A stretch of DNA of 64,000 bases from CALMKX01 sp036274895. GTDB taxonomy: Bacteria; Acidobacteriota; Thermoanaerobaculia; Multivoradales; SZUA-115. The position numbers and the translations under genes are program-made. Every line of letters starts with the position of its first letter. Positions within the stretch are counted from its first letter, which is position 1. The DNA lies in the NCBI GenBank assembly GCA_036274895.1, contig DASUEU010000008.1, positions 124,001 to 188,000 of the forward strand, in the 5' to 3' direction. Of the stretch, positions 1-7,426 are shown in pieces. The notes below the pieces were generated by a model. That model searched no databases and was not told where the DNA came from. It saw nothing but the letters and a program-made list of their open reading frames with translations.

Positions 1-2
1 CC

Positions 3-1238
3 TACGGCCGGGCGCGGGCGGTGGCGCGGCTGCTGATCAACGGCACCGGCTTCTGCACCGGCTGGCTGGTGGGCAGCGCCGGCCACCTGCTGACCAACCA
101 ACATTGCATCGGTTCCCAGAGTGACGCATCCAACACCAACTTCGAATTCATGGCCGAGGGGGCCTGCGGTACGAACTGCTCGAGCCAGGGCTCCTGCCCG
201 GGCACGGTGGTGGCCACCAGCAGCACCCTGGTGCGCTCGAGCTTCAATCTGGACTACGCCCTGGTGCAGCTGCCCACCAACCCCACCGCCACCTACGGCT
301 TCCTGCAACTGCGCAACGGCTCGGCGGTGGTCAACGAGCGCATCTACATCCCCGGCCACCCGGGCGGAGGTGGCAAGAGGATCGCCCTGGCCTCCACCCA
401 TTCGAGCGACGCGTCGGGCTTCTGCGAGGTCTTCAGCCTCAACGAGCCGGGCTGCGACGGCCGGCCGGGGCCGGACGTGGGCTACTTCTGCGACACCGAG
501 GGAGGCTCCTCGGGCTCGCCCGTGCTCGCCACCGCCGACCAGGGCGTGGTGGCCCTGCACCATTGCGCGAACTGCCCGAATCGCGCCGTACCGATCCAGG
601 CGGTCATCTCAGACCTCGGCGCCTCGCTGCCCCCCAACGCCCTGATCGGCCCGCCGCCGCCAGTGACGTTGGTGTTCCACTCGAACGGCGCCGAGGACGG
701 CCGGGTGGCCGAGTCGTCCGAGACCAGCAACGTCGGCGGCACCGTCCACGCGACCGCCACCGGCGGTGCCGCCATCCGTATCGGGGACAACGACGCCAAC
801 GAGCAGATCAAGGGCTTCCTCTCCTTCCGCACCGAGACCCTGCCGGACAACGCCAACATCACGGCCGCCACCGTGCGGGTGCTACGGGGCGGATCGCTCG
901 GCAACAACCCCTTCCTCACCCACGGCCCCTGCCGGGTGGACGTGGTCGCCGGCAACTTCAACGCCAACTTCAACCTCGAGGCGGCGGACTTCCAGGCTCC
1001 GGCCACGGCGGTCAACGCCGGCACCCTGTCCAACGCGGCAGTGGACGGCCAGTGGTCCGAGGCCAACCTCACGGCCGCGGGCCGGTCGGCGATCAACCGC
1101 GTCGGCCGCACCCAGGTGCGCCTCTACTGTGTCCTCGACGACGACAACGACCTGACTTACGACTACGTGGGCTACTGGTCCGCCGACTCCGGCAACCAGG
1201 CCAACATGCCCCAGCTGGTGGTCACCTACCAGCCGTGA
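3..1238 (+). CDS. Secreted trypsin-like serine protease with DNRLRE-type C-terminal domain (5' partial)
   Basis: The reading frame is open to the left edge, so the N-terminus and probable signal peptide lie outside the window; the first in-window start, GTG at 21, is probably internal. The protease domain carries a chymotrypsin-fold triad: His in LTNQHC (residue 28 counted from the GTG), Asp in NLDYALVQL (about 78) and Ser in GGSSGSPV (about 164). Cysteines flanking the His suggest an extracytoplasmic, disulfide-bonded enzyme resembling bacterial lysyl/glutamyl endopeptidases. From about residue 215 a beta-rich domain begins, with the IGDNDANEQIKGFLSF pattern of DNRLRE/CBM96-like modules that often decorate secreted proteins. 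Protease fold is confident; substrate specificity is unknown. A copy of the 19-bp repeat follows the stop. Confidence 0.82.
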   Translation, partial: YGRARAVARLLINGTGFCTGWLVGSAGHLLTNQHCIGSQSDASNTNFEFMAEGACGTNCSSQGSCPGTVVATSSTLVRSSFNLDYALVQLPTNPTATYGFLQLRNGSAVVNERIYIPGHPGGGGKRIALASTHSSDASGFCEVFSLNEPGCDGRPGPDVGYFCDTEGGSSGSPVLATADQGVVALHHCANCPNRAVPIQAVISDLGASLPPNALIGPPPPVTLVFHSNGAEDGRVAESSETSNVGGTVHATATGGAAIRIGDNDANEQIKGFLSFRTETLPDNANITAATVRVLRGGSLGNNPFLTHGPCRVDVVAGNFNANFNLEAADFQAPATAVNAGTLSNAAVDGQWSEANLTAAGRSAINRVGRTQVRLYCVLDDDNDLTYDYVGYWSADSGNQANMPQLVVTYQP

Positions 1239-1255
1239 GCTGAGAACAGCGATCC

Positions 1256-1274
1256 CCCGAAGTACCTGGCACCT
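1256..1274 (+). repeat. 19-bp REP-like repeat, copy 1
   Basis: This copy reads CCCGAAGTACCTGGCACCT and lies 17 bases after the protease stop. It differs at one base from the form seen at 5241-5259 and 5794-5812; an inverted copy is at 8770-8788. The core GTGCC-T-GGCAC is a short inverted repeat, here with one arm base changed (GTACC). Its position after a stop resembles REP-type intergenic elements; function is unknown. Confidence 0.6.
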
Positions 1275-1339
1275 TGTTGGTCTCGGTTCTTACCAGGCGA
1301 GCCTGCGGTTCCGGTTCTAGAATCCCCCTCAACCCGTCC

Positions 1340-1363
1340 CTCTCCCCCCGATCGGGGGGAGAG
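1340..1363. repeat. 24-bp perfect palindrome of C and G runs
   Basis: Bases 1340-1363 are their own reverse complement, centred on CGATCG with six C on the left and six G on the right. It sits between the protease stop and the DUF1569 gene, about 30 bases before that start. It could act as a terminator-like hairpin for the upstream gene or be a dispersed intergenic palindrome. No T-run follows, so a classical intrinsic terminator is less likely. Confidence 0.55.
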
Positions 1364-1393
1364 AGGATCGGAGGGATCGGAGGGGAGAAGCCC

Positions 1394-1840
1394 ATGGCCG
1401 TCAGGACCCTGCTGAGCGAAACCGATCGAGCCCAGATCCTCGAGCGCTTGAAGCGCGTGCGCCCCGACTCCAAGCCGCTCTGGGGCACGCTGGACGCTCC
1501 GCGCATGCTCTGCCACGTGGCGGACCAGATGCGGGTGGCGCTCGGTGACGTGCCCAGCAAGCCGATCCACAACTTCTTGACCCGCACCCTGGTCAAGTCC
1601 CTGGTCGTCAACACCGGCTTCCAGCCGCCGAAGGCGAAGATCCAGACCGCGCCGGAGATGCTGGCCTCGAAGCCGACGAGCTGGGAAGCTGACCTCGAGG
1701 CCTGCGTGGCCCTGGCCGAACGTCTCGGCCGTGGGTCCGCCCACGCCGTTCACCCCGCCTTCGGCCCACTCACTGCCGAGGAATGGGGTCGCCTGGCCTG
1801 GAAGCACGTGGACCACCACCTGCGCCAGTTCGGAGTGTGA
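1394..1840 (+). CDS. DUF1569 (DinB-like) domain protein
   Basis: A 148-residue protein of the DUF1569/DinB-like four-helix family. The ATG at 1394 was chosen over an upstream in-frame codon because it follows a purine-rich GGAGGGGAGAAG element and because the upstream extension would translate the palindrome. Histidines in MLCHVADQM (about residue 38) and the C-terminal WKHVDHHLRQFG are the expected metal-ligand positions of DinB-like folds. Family members are small cytosolic proteins proposed to bind metal or thiol cofactors; the substrate is unknown. It converges on the DUF4199 gene, only 6 bases away. Confidence 0.7.
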   Translation: MAVRTLLSETDRAQILERLKRVRPDSKPLWGTLDAPRMLCHVADQMRVALGDVPSKPIHNFLTRTLVKSLVVNTGFQPPKAKIQTAPEMLASKPTSWEADLEACVALAERLGRGSAHAVHPAFGPLTAEEWGRLAWKHVDHHLRQFGV

Positions 1841-1846
1841 GGGAGC

Positions 1847-2356
1847 TCACTTCTTGCGCAGCAGGGCCGCGGAGATCGCCGCAGCGACCAGGCCGATGGG
1901 CAGGGGCTGGGCGAAGGTGAGGGCGGCGTTGCCGAGCGGGGTGTCGTAGAGGCGCTTCAGCTCCCGGGCCCGCTGGGCGGTCTTGACGATCTCGGCGTCG
2001 CTGGCCCCCCCGTCCCTCGCCCTCTCGACCATGCAGGCGGCGAAGCGCTCGCCGAAGTCCGGCGCCACGCCGAAGTACACCACCTGGAAGGCCACCACCT
2101 GGCAGAGGGCGGAGACGGCGGTGATCATCAGCCCCACGGCGAGGCCGCGGCCGAAGCTGAGCCGGCCGGCACCCTCTTGCTGGCGGTAGGCGCGCACCCC
2201 GAAGTACACCAGCAGCGCCGAGACCACCATGGCGCTGTAGCCCACGACGTCGGTGGTGCCGTAGCCCACGCGGTCGAGGAAGTTGACGGTAAAGAGCATC
2301 ACGACGACGGCGACGGCGGCCGAGATCAGTCCATAGCGCAGGACGGTCTTCTTCAT
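1847..2356 (-). CDS. DUF4199-type membrane protein
   Basis: A 169-residue inner-membrane protein with about four hydrophobic segments (residues 7-27, 38-55, 72-95 and 147-165), matching the DUF4199 layout. A GAGGAGA ribosome-binding site lies upstream of the ATG. The region between segments 3 and 4 is charged and likely cytoplasmic. It lies directly downstream of a membrane-anchored LuxR regulator on the same strand, a pairing that suggests co-regulation. Biochemical role is unknown. Confidence 0.65.
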   Translation of the reverse strand: MKKTVLRYGLISAAVAVVVMLFTVNFLDRVGYGTTDVVGYSAMVVSALLVYFGVRAYRQQEGAGRLSFGRGLAVGLMITAVSALCQVVAFQVVYFGVAPDFGERFAACMVERARDGGASDAEIVKTAQRARELKRLYDTPLGNAALTFAQPLPIGLVAAAISAALLRKK

Positions 2357-2487
2357 GGCGGTCGATCTCCTCGGAAAGGGTGGTTCGAGATGCTGGCAGC
2401 GTAGCCCTGCGCTGTCGCGGAGGCGTCACCCTTTCTGGTGATTTCAGTCCCGCGGCGGCGAATTCATGCTTTGGGGTGACGAGGGCC

Positions 2488-2961
2488 TCAGGCGATCAAG
2501 CGCGAGGCCCGGGCCAGCTGCACCGCCTGAGTGCGGCGCCGGGCGCCGAGCTTGTCGAAGAGGCGGCTGGAGTGGGTCTTGACCGTGTTCTCGCTGACGC
2601 AAAGGCGTTCGGCGATCTCTCGGTTGCTGAGGCCGCCGGCGATCAGGCCAAGGATCTCCAGCTCTCGCGGCGTGATGCCCAGAGCCTCGCGCCGGGCCTC
2701 GTCGGGCTCGAAGGGCTCGGCCGGAGCGCCGGGCGCCGGGGCCCGAGCTGGCCGGCGGGTCAGCGTCCGCCCCAGCCAGAGGCCGAGCGCGGCGCAGCCT
2801 GCGGCCACCAGGCCGACGTAGATCTCGACCGAGTGCTCGAGGACCAGGAAGCGATACTCCGCGAGCTGGAGCAGGACGAGGGCCGCGCCCCCCACCAGAC
2901 CGAAGGCCAGGACGTTCCAGAGGCTCCGGAGCCAGGGGGCGCGCTTCTTCGCGGTCGGCAC
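2488..2961 (-). CDS. Membrane-anchored LuxR-family transcriptional regulator
   Basis: A 157-residue protein with two N-terminal transmembrane helices (about residues 15-32 and 46-62), a Pro/Ala linker, then a C-terminal LuxR/GerE helix-turn-helix (LTPRELEILGLIAGG followed by LSNREIAERL). It lacks a receiver domain, so it is probably a membrane-tethered one-component regulator. GTG 2961 was chosen over GTG 3003 because the extra 14 residues look non-coding and a TATCAT hexamer lies 9 bases before 2961 with no ribosome-binding site, suggesting a leaderless start. It may control the DUF4199 gene downstream. Confidence 0.7.
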   Translation of the reverse strand: MPTAKKRAPWLRSLWNVLAFGLVGGAALVLLQLAEYRFLVLEHSVEIYVGLVAAGCAALGLWLGRTLTRRPARAPAPGAPAEPFEPDEARREALGITPRELEILGLIAGGLSNREIAERLCVSENTVKTHSSRLFDKLGARRRTQAVQLARASRLIA

Positions 2962-2970
2962 GACTCGAGG

Positions 2971-2976
2971 ATGATA
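2971..2976 (-). promoter_or_regulatory. Candidate -10 hexamer of a leaderless promoter
   Basis: TATCAT on the minus strand ends 9 bases before the GTG at 2961. No Shine-Dalgarno lies between and no good -35 is visible. The same arrangement recurs before five other genes in this window. Confidence 0.4.
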
Positions 2977-3012
2977 CCGGCCTCTGTACGAGGGCGGCCG
3001 CACCCCTCACCC

Positions 3013-4731
3013 TCAGACCGCGGCCTCTCCCTCTCCCACCCGGGCGAGCACGTGGCGGGTTATGGCGAGGGCCAGCTCGTGCTCACCCATGAAGACCTCT
3101 CCGGCGTGCTCCTTGCGCAGCAGGATCGCCTCCTCGTCGGTGTGGGCGCGGGCCACCACGTGGAGGTCCAGGCGGATGGTGTGGGCGATCTCGATCATCT
3201 TGCGGGCCTTGAAAGTGTCCGGCACCGCGATCACCAGCAGCCTTGCCCGGGCGATGTGGGCCTGGATCAACACGGCCGGGTCGGCGGCGTCTCCCGAGAC
3301 CGCCAGGATCCCCCGCTCGCGCAGCTCCTCGACCAGCTCGCGGTTCTGCTCGGCGACCACGATCGGCACCCCCTCGGCCAGGAGGGCGTCCGCAATCCGG
3401 CGTCCGACTCTCCCGAAGCCCACCAGCAGGACGTGGCCGGTGAGCAGGTCCTGGTTGACGGTCATCGGCAGCTCGGCCAGGGGGTCGCTGGGCCGCTCCA
3501 GGGCCCGGGCCAGGCTGGAGCGGGCGCGGATCCGCTTCTCCACCGGCTCGATGGCGGAAAAGACCAGCGCGTTGGCGGCGATCGAGATGATCGCGCCGGC
3601 CAGGATCAGGTCCTGCCCCTCGGGCGGCAACAGCTTGAGGCCGATCCCCAGGGACGCGAGGATGAACGAGAACTCGCCGATCTGGGCCAGGCTGGCGGAC
3701 ACCGTCAAGGCCGTGTTCAAGGGATAGCGAAAGGCGAGCACGATGGCGAAGGCGGCGAGGCTCTTGCCGACGACGATGATCGCCACCACCCACAGCACCT
3801 TGACCGGCTCGCGCACCAGCATCATCGGGTCGAAGAGCATGCCCACTGAAACGAAAAAGAGCACCGAGAAGGCGTCCCGAAAGGGCAGGGACTCGGCCGC
3901 CGCCCGGTGGGCGAGGGCGGACTCCCGCATCACCATGCCGGCGAAGAAGGCACCCAGGGCGAAGGAGACGCCGAACAGGGCGGCCGAGCCGAAGGCGATG
4001 CCGACGGCCGCGGCGATGACGCAGAGGGTGAACAGCTCCCGCGAGCCGGTGCGCGCCACCTGCCAGAGGATCCACGGGAAGAGCCGCCGCCCCACCACCA
4101 GCATCAGGACGATGAAGACCCCGACCTGGCCGAGGGCGAGGGCCAGGGTGGCGAGCAGGCCCGACCCCTCCACCACCGCGGCCACGCCGTGCCCGGGGCC
4201 GCCCCCGAGCCAGCCCGAGAGGGGCGGCAGGAGCACCAGAACCAGGACCATGGCGAGGTCCTCGACCACCAGCCACCCCACGGCGATGCGGCCGTTGATC
4301 GACTCCAGGAGGCCGCGGCTCTCGAGGGCCCGCAACAGCACCACGGTGCTCGCCACGGAAAGGGCCAGGCCGAAGACCACTCCCGCCCCGAAGCTCCAGC
4401 CCCAGAAATGGGCCAGGGTGGCGCCGAGGGCGGTGGCGACGACGATCTGGGCCACCGCACCCGGCAGGGCGATGCGCCGGACAGCGAGCAGGTCGTCCCA
4501 CGAGAAGTGGAGACCCACCCCGAACATCAGCAGCATGACGCCGATCTCGGCGAGCTGCCCCGCCAGCTCGACGTCGGCCACGAAGCCGGGGGTGGCCGGG
4601 CCGAGGATCACCCCGGCGAGCAGATACCCCACCAGGGCCGGCATGCGCAGGCGCACTGCCAGGAAGCCCAGGGCGAGGCCCAGGCCCAGGGCCGCGGCGA
4701 TGGTGGTGATCAGGGCGGTGCTGTGCAGCAA
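3013..4731 (-). CDS. CPA2-family cation:proton antiporter with TrkA-N domain (YbaL/KefB-like)
   Basis: A 572-residue inner-membrane antiporter. Residues 1-390 hold about 12 transmembrane segments of the Na+/H+ exchanger fold, and residues 420-540 form a Rossmann TrkA-N/RCK domain starting at the nucleotide-binding motif GFGRVGRRIAD. This domain order is that of KefB/KefC/YbaL, which exchange K+ (or Na+) for protons under nucleotide or redox control. No KefF/KefG-type ancillary gene is adjacent, and the tail after TrkA-N is short, favouring a YbaL-like assignment. Start is TTG 4731 with GGGAG upstream. The stop is close to the LuxR gene, so read-through is possible. Confidence 0.88.
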   Translation of the reverse strand: MLHSTALITTIAAALGLGLALGFLAVRLRMPALVGYLLAGVILGPATPGFVADVELAGQLAEIGVMLLMFGVGLHFSWDDLLAVRRIALPGAVAQIVVATALGATLAHFWGWSFGAGVVFGLALSVASTVVLLRALESRGLLESINGRIAVGWLVVEDLAMVLVLVLLPPLSGWLGGGPGHGVAAVVEGSGLLATLALALGQVGVFIVLMLVVGRRLFPWILWQVARTGSRELFTLCVIAAAVGIAFGSAALFGVSFALGAFFAGMVMRESALAHRAAAESLPFRDAFSVLFFVSVGMLFDPMMLVREPVKVLWVVAIIVVGKSLAAFAIVLAFRYPLNTALTVSASLAQIGEFSFILASLGIGLKLLPPEGQDLILAGAIISIAANALVFSAIEPVEKRIRARSSLARALERPSDPLAELPMTVNQDLLTGHVLLVGFGRVGRRIADALLAEGVPIVVAEQNRELVEELRERGILAVSGDAADPAVLIQAHIARARLLVIAVPDTFKARKMIEIAHTIRLDLHVVARAHTDEEAILLRKEHAGEVFMGEHELALAITRHVLARVGEGEAAV

Positions 4732-4799
4732 CGGTCGGTCTCCCTAGGTCGGGCGCGATATCGTACCAATCCCAACCCGCGCTTCCCGAGGCCCTCTCG

Positions 4800-5261
4800 A
4801 TGCCCGCCGAGCCAACGACCGTGCTGCCCCTGCGAATCCGTCTCCTCGCTCCCCCACCGCGGGTAGCCTGGGCCCTCCAACTGGGAAGAAGCGAGCTGGT
4901 GCCCCCCACTCGCACCGACGCCGAAGGCCTCACCTTCGACTTCGAAGTCCGCCTCGGTCCAAGGGTGCCCGGCGAGCCGCCTCGCTTCCTCGGCCCAGCC
5001 ACCCAGGGCCCGCCCCACGGGCGCTTCGTCTACCTCAACTCCGGCATGGCCGCCGACCAGTTCGGCTCCCCCTGGACCCGCCGCGCCAAGATCCCCCTCG
5101 GCGCTCTCGGCTGGGACCTCATCGCCCAGCACCAGGCCAACCCGGGCTCCCGCCTCGAAGCCAGCATCCAGGGCGGCTTCAAAGACGGCAGCCCGGTCTG
5201 TGCGACGGTGAAGCAGTTTGCGAGGGGGTGGGAGGTGGCTCCCGAAGTGCCTGGCACCTAG
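4800..5261 (+). CDS. DUF5990 family protein
   Basis: A 153-residue cytosolic protein matching the DUF5990 pattern: N-terminal LRIRLLAPPP, central GPPHGRFVYLNSG and SPWTRRAKIPL motifs. No signal peptide or membrane segment is visible. Function is unknown. Oddly, the last residues (PEVPGT) and the stop codon are encoded by a copy of the 19-bp repeat at 5241-5259, so the native C-terminus has probably been changed by repeat insertion. It is divergent from the antiporter gene. Confidence 0.65.
   Translation: MPAEPTTVLPLRIRLLAPPPRVAWALQLGRSELVPPTRTDAEGLTFDFEVRLGPRVPGEPPRFLGPATQGPPHGRFVYLNSGMAADQFGSPWTRRAKIPLGALGWDLIAQHQANPGSRLEASIQGGFKDGSPVCATVKQFARGWEVAPEVPGT
5241..5259 (+). repeat. 19-bp REP-like repeat, copy 2 (inside DUF5990 3' end)
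   Basis: CCCGAAGTGCCTGGCACCT lies in the 3' end of the DUF5990 gene; its final T begins the TAG stop. It is identical to the copy at 5794-5812. The GTGCC-T-GGCAC core can form a five-base-pair dyad. Confidence 0.65.
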
Positions 5262-5281
5262 CTCAGAGCGGCGCCCGATCC

Positions 5282-5788
5282 ATGAGCCCAACCCGAGGAC
5301 CTGCGGCCCTGCTCATCCTGGCGCTTTCGGCCTGCGCTCCGGGCGCTGGGAAGGAGGCCCCGATGGACATCTTGACGGTGATCGAGCGGGTGGTCGCCGA
5401 GCGGCCGATGACGGTGGCGGGGATCGAGCGCCTCGCTGGCTGCCGCCTGCGCGAGGATCCGGGCAACTCGAACCCCTACATCCGCCTCTACCGGGCCGGC
5501 GGAGCGCGTTCGCCGATTCGCACCGTGGAGCTGCGGCTGCCGAAAGCTGGAGCCACGCGAAAGGACGGGCTCTTGATCCTGGAGCTGGATGACCGGGCTG
5601 CAGGCCTGCGCCAAGCTGACTTGGTGGCCCGCTTCGGCCCCGACTTCACCCTCGACGTGCCAACACCCGACTACCCGCCCGACTATCCGGCCTACACCAT
5701 CTACTCCTACCCGTGGGGAGACCTCCGCCTCGGCCTGCGCCGCGCCTCCGGGCTGCTCGAGACCGTGGTGATCGACGCCGAGCGGTAG
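5282..5788 (+). CDS. Putative lipoprotein of unknown function
   Basis: A 168-residue protein. The ATG at 5282 gives a short lipoprotein signal peptide with lipobox LSAC at residues 15-18, so the mature protein would be lipid-anchored after Lgt/LspA processing. No recognised domain is seen in the rest, which is hydrophilic with alternating beta-like stretches and a Pro/Tyr-rich segment (PTPDYPPDYPAYTIYSYPWG) near residue 135. An in-frame upstream codon at 5228 was rejected because it would run through the previous gene's end and the repeat. It follows DUF5990 by 20 bases. Function not assigned. Confidence 0.6.
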   Translation: MSPTRGPAALLILALSACAPGAGKEAPMDILTVIERVVAERPMTVAGIERLAGCRLREDPGNSNPYIRLYRAGGARSPIRTVELRLPKAGATRKDGLLILELDDRAAGLRQADLVARFGPDFTLDVPTPDYPPDYPAYTIYSYPWGDLRLGLRRASGLLETVVIDAER

Positions 5789-5793
5789 GCGCC

Positions 5794-5812
5794 CCCGAAG
5801 TGCCTGGCACCT
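5794..5812 (+). repeat. 19-bp REP-like repeat, copy 3
   Basis: CCCGAAGTGCCTGGCACCT, identical to copy 2, begins 5 bases after the stop of the lipoprotein gene. Confidence 0.65.
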
Positions 5813-5927
5813 CGGAGAGCCGGCATCCCGGGCCTTGTTGGGATCGACCCGTGTCGGTCCTCGATGCCTTGGCGCCCGCTGCGAGCTCCCCGCGAATCTC
5901 CTCGGCCTCCGCCGGCCGGGGCCCGGA

Positions 5928-5933
5928 TACGAT
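5928..5933 (+). promoter_or_regulatory. Candidate -10 hexamer of a leaderless promoter
   Basis: TACGAT ends exactly 8 bases before the ATG at 5942, with only C-rich sequence (CCCCCTCG) and no ribosome-binding site between. Confidence 0.4.
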
Positions 5934-5941
5934 CCCCCTCG

Positions 5942-6310
5942 ATGGCCATCGACCCCGAGCCCGATCCCTCGCCGCCGGAGGCGCCGCCAGCCCCACCCAA
6001 CCCGATCGAGCAGGGCCTCGGGTGCCTGGGGTCCGGGCTGCTCACTCCCCTGCTGCTGCCGATCGGTGCCCTGGTGATGGGATTGGCGCGCCTGCCCTCC
6101 GACGCCGACGGCGGCTCGAGCCGGTTGAGATGGGGCCAGAAAGTGCTGAAGGGGGCCGCCGCCACGCTCCTCCTGCCCCTCTTCCTGCTCACCCTCGTCC
6201 TCGCGTTCCCCTACTTCCTCGTGGTCAAGCTGCTCCAGGGCGTCGGGCTGGTTCGGGAAGTGGCGCCGGAGACGGAGGATGAGGAGGACGAAGAGCCGGG
6301 ATCCGACTGA
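5942..6310 (+). CDS. Small two-helix membrane protein, unknown
   Basis: A 122-residue protein with a proline-rich cytoplasmic N-terminus (residues 3-20), two hydrophobic segments (about 30-52 and 69-92) and a very acidic C-terminus (ETEDEEDEEPGSD). No family is recognised. ATG 5942 was preferred over an upstream in-frame ATG at 5864 because the upstream extension is low-complexity Pro/Arg sequence and a TACGAT hexamer lies 8 bases before 5942. It is flanked by the repeat-bearing lipoprotein gene and the toxin-antitoxin pair. Confidence 0.5.
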   Translation: MAIDPEPDPSPPEAPPAPPNPIEQGLGCLGSGLLTPLLLPIGALVMGLARLPSDADGGSSRLRWGQKVLKGAAATLLLPLFLLTLVLAFPYFLVVKLLQGVGLVREVAPETEDEEDEEPGSD

Positions 6311-6355
6311 AGGCTGGTGTCGCGAATGGCGTTCCCTGGCAGGCCGGGAGCTAGG

Positions 6356-6685
6356 TCAAGCGCCACTCTCCACCGCCTGAGCGTGGAACCGGACTCCCAG
6401 CGCCTTGACCACCTTGAGCACGGTGGCAAAACTCGGGTTGCCCTGCTCACTCAGGGCACGATAGAGGCTCTCGCGGCTCAGGCCCGCATCCTTGGCCACC
6501 TGGGTCATACCCTTGGCTCGCGCGATGTCCCCGAGGGCACGGGTGATGCCGGCAGCATCGTCCGGCGCCTCCTCGAGCCACGCATCCAGGTAAGCCGCCA
6601 TCTCGTCCGGAGTGCGCAGGTGCTCGGCCACGTCGTAGGGTGTGGTCTTGGTGCTGCTGGATCGCTTCGTTGGTGCTTCGGGCAT
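6356..6685 (-). CDS. HigA-like antitoxin (Xre family, HI1420-type addiction module antidote)
   Basis: A 109-residue antitoxin. Its C-terminal half is an Xre-type helix-turn-helix (GMTQVAKDAGLSRESLYRAL), and the N-terminal half carries the YDVAEHLRTPDEMAAYLDAW pattern typical of the 'putative addiction module antidote' family. It should neutralise the toxin encoded 12 bases upstream and autorepress the operon. ATG 6685 is chosen over GTG 6694 because a GGGGGTG element is properly spaced before it. Toxin-first order is usual for HigBA-like modules. Confidence 0.8.
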   Translation of the reverse strand: MPEAPTKRSSSTKTTPYDVAEHLRTPDEMAAYLDAWLEEAPDDAAGITRALGDIARAKGMTQVAKDAGLSRESLYRALSEQGNPSFATVLKVVKALGVRFHAQAVESGA

Positions 6686-6697
6686 GATGCTCACCCC

Positions 6698-6985
6698 CTA
6701 GTAGACTCGGTTCAACTCCAGCGCCAGCTCGATGTCCTTCTGCTGGGACGACTTGTCCCCGCCGGCCAGCAGCAGCAGAAGGCTCTCGCCTCGGTTGGAG
6801 TAGTAGACCCTGTAGCCAGGACCGACATCGATCTTGAGCTCTGAGACACCCTCTTGGAGGTTCCGGTGCGAGCCTGGGTTCCCATGGAGCAAGCGGTCCA
6901 CCCTCATCAAGATCCGGGCGCGCCCCGCTCGATCCTTGAGACTGTCGATCCAGGTGGCGAACTCGTCGGTCTTCTCGACTCGCAC
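6698..6985 (-). CDS. RelE/ParE-family toxin (HI1419-type, HigB-like)
   Basis: A 95-residue toxin of the RelE/ParE superfamily, subgroup 'addiction module killer protein'. Conserved features are FATWIDSLKDRAGRARI near the N-terminus, the GNPGSHRNLQEGVSELKID core, and GYRVYYSNRGESLLLLLAGGDKSSQ leading to a C-terminal basic/acidic helix (seen in two pieces: GYRVYYSNRG and LLLLLAGGDK). Family members are usually ribosome-dependent mRNA endonucleases; activity here is inferred. Starts at GTG 6985. An inverted repeat at 6996-7011 lies just upstream and probably binds the toxin-antitoxin complex. Confidence 0.82.
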   Translation of the reverse strand: MRVEKTDEFATWIDSLKDRAGRARILMRVDRLLHGNPGSHRNLQEGVSELKIDVGPGYRVYYSNRGESLLLLLAGGDKSSQQKDIELALELNRVY

Positions 6986-6995
6986 GGGGCAGATC

Positions 6996-7011
6996 GTAGC
7001 TCATAGGCTAC
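6996..7011 (-). promoter_or_regulatory. Inverted repeat, candidate toxin-antitoxin operator
   Basis: GTAGC-TCATAG-GCTAC forms a perfect 5-bp-arm inverted repeat ending 10 bases upstream of the toxin start. This is where a HigA-type autorepressor would bind. Assignment is inferred from position. Confidence 0.4.
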
Positions 7012-7093
7012 ATCGGTGCAACCGACGCCTCCCAAGGAACCAGGCAGCTCGCGCCGGTGGGTAGTACCATCGACCCTTCCAGAAGGTCTCGCC

Positions 7094-7363
7094 ATGGAAG
7101 TCCACGAACTGGTGATCGAGATGAAGCTGCTCGAACGGCGCCTCACACTCTACGAGGCGAAGTACAGCGTCTTGAGCGAAGATTTCTACCGGGCCCTGAT
7201 GGCGGGCAAGCTCGAGGAGTACGACGCCTACGACGAGACCCGCGCTGATTTCAGCCGCTGGAAGGGGATCTACGAGACCCTCAAGCGGCGCAGACAGGCA
7301 TACCGGCGGCAGCTCGAAGGCCGAGAGGTGACCACGGTGCTGCGCTTTCAGCCGGCCTACTGA
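7094..7363 (+). CDS. Small coiled-coil protein resembling TumA-type antitoxins
   Basis: An 89-residue, almost entirely helical protein: a heptad-like N-terminal helix (VHELVIEMKLLERRLTLYE), the segment LSEDFYRALMAGKLEEYDAYD, then WKGIYETLKRRRQAYRRQLEG. From memory this layout resembles small antitoxins paired with DUF6516/TumE toxins, but no such toxin gene is adjacent. ATG 7094 follows AGAAGG at suitable spacing; an in-frame upstream codon at 7016 would cross the toxin promoter region. It is transcribed away from the toxin-antitoxin pair and converges on the HEPN-like gene. Could be an orphan antitoxin or unrelated. Confidence 0.5.
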   Translation: MEVHELVIEMKLLERRLTLYEAKYSVLSEDFYRALMAGKLEEYDAYDETRADFSRWKGIYETLKRRRQAYRRQLEGREVTTVLRFQPAY

Positions 7364-7426
7364 TGGTCGGCGCCTCAGTGCGCTTGTCCGCTGCTCACAG
7401 CCACGACTCCACAGAATCGATATAGA

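Noticed and set aside
2380..3849. 489-residue open frame on the plus strand
   Set aside because: Antisense to the antiporter and LuxR genes; Gln/Gly/Asp-rich composition typical of a shadow frame, with no domain.
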